Positions 41,746 to 44,607 of a stretch of 44,607 nt of DNA are shown here, piece after piece. Each line of letters begins with the position of its first letter. Within the stretch, counting starts at the first letter, position 1. Position numbers and translations under genes: made by a program. The DNA comes from Cyanodermella asteris (lineage: Eukaryota; Ascomycota; Lecanoromycetes; Ostropales; Stictidaceae), in the NCBI GenBank assembly GCA_900618795.1, contig UYJD01000005.1, positions 81,390-125,996 on the forward strand, read 5' to 3'. The notes under the pieces were generated by a model. That model saw nothing but the letters and a program-made list of their open reading frames with translations. It was not told the DNA's origin and did not search any database.

Positions 41746-42528
41746 ATGTCAAGCAACACCAACACAGGCTTGGTTGTGCGCCATGCCCTCCGAGACCTGC
41801 ATGGATACTACAATGCAGGTCGCACCATCGTTCGAAACGCGTTTGAAACCATGTCGATCCGAAGCCGGGCTGATACAACCCGCCCACTTCAACGTATTCA
41901 ACAAGCCGCGGCTCTGATCGGAAACTGCTACCAGAAGGCAAATCTTCTTCCCAACGAAACGGTCGACCTCGTCCAAGCTGGCTATTTCTATTACAACAAG
42001 TACTCGGGTCGCAGTGGAACCACGGAGCATCATAACCACTTTTCAATCGGGACCGATGCTTCCTTCACAAAGTTGACTTTTTACGGACACCGCATGTACC
42101 ACGGCTCCTGCCATCTGTCCGACTTTGCCGCCGGCTATGTGTATCGCCGTTCGAATCAAGATCCGAGCGCCATCGGCAATTTGAAGCAGTGTCTGGCGCG
42201 GGACATTGTCGAGCCCCACTGGGTCAATCTCATGGCTCTCCTGGGCCACGTGAGCTCGGATTACGCTTGGTACAACGTCAGCGCGCCATCGCGGCAGTGG
42301 TCCCAGTTCTGCGGAACTCCTCTGGTCAAGAGCGTGTTCTACTTGCTGGGTCACTACGCGGCCGCCTTTCCAATGGGCACGACGGTTCTCAGCGTCGAGG
42401 TCAATCCCGGCCTGAGGCAGATGAAGATCAACATCGGGGTTCCGCCACCACCGGTCGTACCCGCCTGGAAGAAGAGCGCGCACAGCCAGCCGGGAACCTC
42501 GTCTCGACACGGACAGCCGCACCACTGA
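41746..42528 (+). CDS. Hypothetical protein, no family recognised
   Basis: 260 residues, single exon, start MSSNTNTGLVVRH. I recognise no domain. The protein has no signal peptide or transmembrane helix and is basic. Residues 1-80 look helical (HALRDLHGYYNAGRTIVRNA; RIQQAAALIGNCYQKANL). The centre is rich in His, Tyr and aromatic residues (GYFYYNKYSG, EHHNHFSIG, FYGHRMYHGSCHL). Residues 140-230 look like a folded domain (HWVNLMALLGHVSSDYAWYNV; VFYLLGHYAAAFPMG). The tail is Pro-rich then Ser/His-rich. Three things favour a real gene: an ATG-started frame long for this region, a TATA box with CT-rich leader upstream, and coding-like composition. An intron is not needed. It may be lineage-specific. 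Confidence 0.7.
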   Translation: MSSNTNTGLVVRHALRDLHGYYNAGRTIVRNAFETMSIRSRADTTRPLQRIQQAAALIGNCYQKANLLPNETVDLVQAGYFYYNKYSGRSGTTEHHNHFSIGTDASFTKLTFYGHRMYHGSCHLSDFAAGYVYRRSNQDPSAIGNLKQCLARDIVEPHWVNLMALLGHVSSDYAWYNVSAPSRQWSQFCGTPLVKSVFYLLGHYAAAFPMGTTVLSVEVNPGLRQMKINIGVPPPPVVPAWKKSAHSQPGTSSRHGQPHH

Positions 42529-42978
42529 GTGTGCGACATTCGCCAGAGTTGGGTATTGGAAGAGTTTACCGAGGAACAGACTGCGAGACCAAAGGCACCA
42601 GTCAGTCTTGGCGGACAACTCGAACAGAGATCGGACATTGCGACAGAGACTGTGTGCGTGCGAAAAAAACCCGACAGACACCTGGTCAACGTTGGCGGAA
42701 AGAAATGAAAAAGGGACCGAAAGAACGTGAGGCACGACTTGCGAGACCAAAAACGGCACCAGTCGTTGTTGGCTAGTAAAGCCCAGGTACGATCGGCCCA
42801 CATTTCCCGGGAAATAATAGAATTCGAATGGAAATCGTTATAGAATATGAACGTCCCTTGGCTCAGTAAGCTTCTTTGCCCTGACACGCCGACTGCAGAA
42901 ATCGTGAACATTCGCAATGTTGATAACGTGACTGAATGCTGTAAACGCTGCTCACGAATGCAACTCGCCGACATCATC
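42529..42978. other. Convergent intergenic region with an imperfect direct repeat
   Basis: 450 bp between the orphan gene (+) and the PfkB kinase (-). It contains the direct repeat listed below and no coding signal. Confidence 0.5.
42582..42764. repeat. Imperfect direct repeat pair, about 22-25 bp, in the 3' region of the orphan gene
   Basis: GCGAGACCAAAGGCACCAGTC (starting near 42582) recurs as GCGAGACCAAAAACGGCACCAGTC shape near 42741-42764, the second copy with a three-base AAC insertion. The copies are about 155 bp apart. Origin and role unknown. Confidence 0.6.
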
Positions 42979-44201
42979 TCACATGGATGCTCCGAGTAGG
43001 TGATAGCGTCGCAGCGTACAACCAAAGCTACAATCGGTTGAAAGAAACCATCGCGTTGGACAATGGACATTCAGCACCGGTCCAATAACCGCTGTTCTGG
43101 ACCCCCATCGAAAGGTGATTTTCCCAATGCCAAATCCTTCTTGTCCCATCTTCTTCGCAGCCACCTTATTCGCAAACGCTAGAGCATCTGCTGTCCCAAA
43201 AGCACACCCCTTCTCGTGCGTCATGATATATATCATGGCGGCAATGAACGTGTCGCCTGCACCCACCGGATCGACCACCTCTACTTTTTCCGCCTCGGCA
43301 TGATAAATGTCGGGACGAAGTGAAAATCGAGCCCAGGCACCCTCCTCGCCCCAAGTGCAAATGTGCATGGCGCGCGAAACGTCCACGAGAGGACTGCGGG
43401 CGAGGAATTCGGCGGCCGTCCGGTAGCCCTCGTGCCGGACCCAGCCTTTCGAGTAGAAGACGACCGATGCCCACTCGATCAGCTCCTCGAGTCCCGCCCG
43501 CCCCGGTTTCTCAACTTCGACGCTCGTCTCGACGAAAAGTCTGCCGAGGCCTCCTTCGAACGGGTATCTCGAGTCCTCGAAAATGTCCTGGCGCACGAAC
43601 TTCAGACACGCCAGCGTGACGTCCGGGATGCGACCTTCGAAATGAATCAACGTCGGCTTATTGTTATTCTTCAGTAGCTCCACAATCGCCCCTTTGAATT
43701 CCTCCACCGTCATCTCCGGCAGCTCGTTGCGGGTGATGATCGTGCGACTGTTTCCGGCCGCGCTACTGATGATGTAGCTCGATATCGCCTCCGTATGGTC
43801 TTCGCGATAGATGCAATAATCGAGGTTGACTTTCGGTCCCAGTGACTCTGCGATGAACTTTGTATCTGCAGAATTTCGGGCGGGAAGCACATTGATGAGA
43901 TAGATCTCGATCTCTTCTTCAATCTCCCCTTCGACCTCTTCGACCTCTTCCGGAGATAAGCTGGGGGATCGATTTGGGGAAGCGAGAAGTTGTTGTAGGA
44001 CCTCGGCCGTATTGGCCGTATTGCCACCTCGTGCTCGACGAAAAGATTGGGCGCGTAACTTTTCGTCTTCGGCTGGGTAGTGCGGGACACTGAAAGCATG
44101 AACTTGACTGAAAGACACGAATCTAGCGAGGAGGGGGCCTACCTCAGGATATGGTCGATGGCGCAGGCCCCGACGAGGACTATACGCCGAATCGAGCCCA
44201 T
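42979..44201 (-). CDS. PfkB-family sugar kinase, ketohexokinase-like, two exons
   Basis: A cytosolic ATP-dependent kinase of the ribokinase/PfkB superfamily; the closest pattern is ketohexokinase, but the sugar is not proven. Exon 1 is 44201-44143 and exon 2 is 44089-42979, giving 389 residues. The 53-nt intron has a GTAGGC donor and a TTTCAG acceptor and joins IDHILS to VPHYPAEDEKLRAQ, a typical KHK start. RRARGGNTANTAEVL is the sugar-side GGN motif. The signature DPVGAGDTF near the C-terminus holds the catalytic base D299 and the anion-hole GAG (296-298). An acidic run (SPEEVEEVEGEIEEEIEIY) before YLINVLP looks like a lineage insertion. The last 40 residues beyond GFGIGKITFRW are poorly conserved in style. 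An alternative acceptor 18 nt upstream is in frame. Confidence 0.9.
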
Positions 44202-44607
44202 TCGGATTTGGGGAGACGACGGGACGGAGGGAAATTTCCGAGTGTCGCGCAAGATGACTCGAGGAGAAAATGAGAACTTTCTTTTTCCCTTTTGCTCGAA
44301 TGGGACACAAAAGGGACTGGAGAGTCCGGACTCCAAGGACTTTCAGGTGAACATGGAGAGCGTATCGTATGGGTCATGAACGCGGGGTTGAAGGGGGTTG
44401 GCAGACGCCCTGCTTCATTTGCATCCTCTCTTGAGCTTAACGGTCCCCGTTGCGAGCCCATGCTGGATCACGGACTGCCTGTAGGGGCTGCATGACCGTC
44501 GCCTTTCGATGATGCCTCTCGCGCCGTCTGCGATGGGAAGTCGTTGGCGGTATGCCACAGAAGTCGGGTTCTCACAAGTGTTGGCAGCGTATCGTAGTCT
44601 CCAGTGA
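44202..44607. promoter_or_regulatory. Upstream region of the PfkB kinase
   Basis: 406 bp to the window edge, expected to hold the kinase promoter. No gene recognised; a gene may begin beyond the edge. Confidence 0.45.

Overview
The window is about 44.6 kb of nuclear DNA from a filamentous ascomycete (Pezizomycotina). A Dothideomycete is my guess from overall feel, and the sequence does not prove it. The supporting signs are short introns of about 45 to 150 nt with GT-AG ends and CTNAC-type branch sites, a fungal-type trifunctional tRNA ligase, a Zn2Cys6 regulator, a Zds1 homologue, a fungal DUF6699 protein, and unlinked single genes with pyrimidine-rich leaders. I see no rRNA, tRNA, CRISPR, plasmid or viral feature.

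Left part (1 to 12.9 kb): 1 to 1588 holds no gene I can recognise. An MFS drug/polyamine-type exporter lies on the minus strand at 1589-3251. A 3.2 kb gap follows, containing one tentative three-exon minus-strand gene at 4082-4769. Next come the tRNA ligase TRL1 (+, 6531-9020) and a JMJD7-type JmjC lysyl hydroxylase (-, 9150-10294), which converge tail to tail. A 303-bp hAT-type MITE (10613-10915) sits between the JMJD7 gene and a mitochondrial PP2C phosphatase of the Ptc5/PDP type (+, 11263-12831).

Middle (12.9 to 26 kb): a bHLH regulator with a CACGTG box two bases before its ATG (+, 14543-15835), a three-exon DUF6699 protein (+), a Upc2-like Zn2Cys6 regulator (-), a decayed amidohydrolase pseudogene (+), a secreted Lys/His/Glu-rich protein (-), and prefoldin subunit 5 (+, three exons).

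Right part (27 to 44.6 kb): Zds1 (-, with a probable in-frame 48-nt intron), a MICOS Mic26/Mic27 protein (+), a paraoxonase-like membrane-anchored enzyme (-), a Nit-type deaminated-glutathione amidase (+), a matrin-type zinc-finger (WBP4-like) splicing protein (-), the stomatin-like mitochondrial protein SLP2 (+), TIM54 (-), an unrecognised 260-residue protein (+) and a ketohexokinase-like PfkB kinase (-).

No operon or biosynthetic cluster is visible. Two organisational features stand out. From 17.7 kb to the right edge, 14 consecutive genes alternate strand without exception. Mitochondrial inner-membrane functions are also over-represented (Ptc5/PDP, Mic26/27, SLP2, TIM54). The best candidates for undescribed biology are the orphan protein at 41746-42528, the secreted low-complexity protein at 23422-24018, and the tentative spliced gene at 4082-4769.
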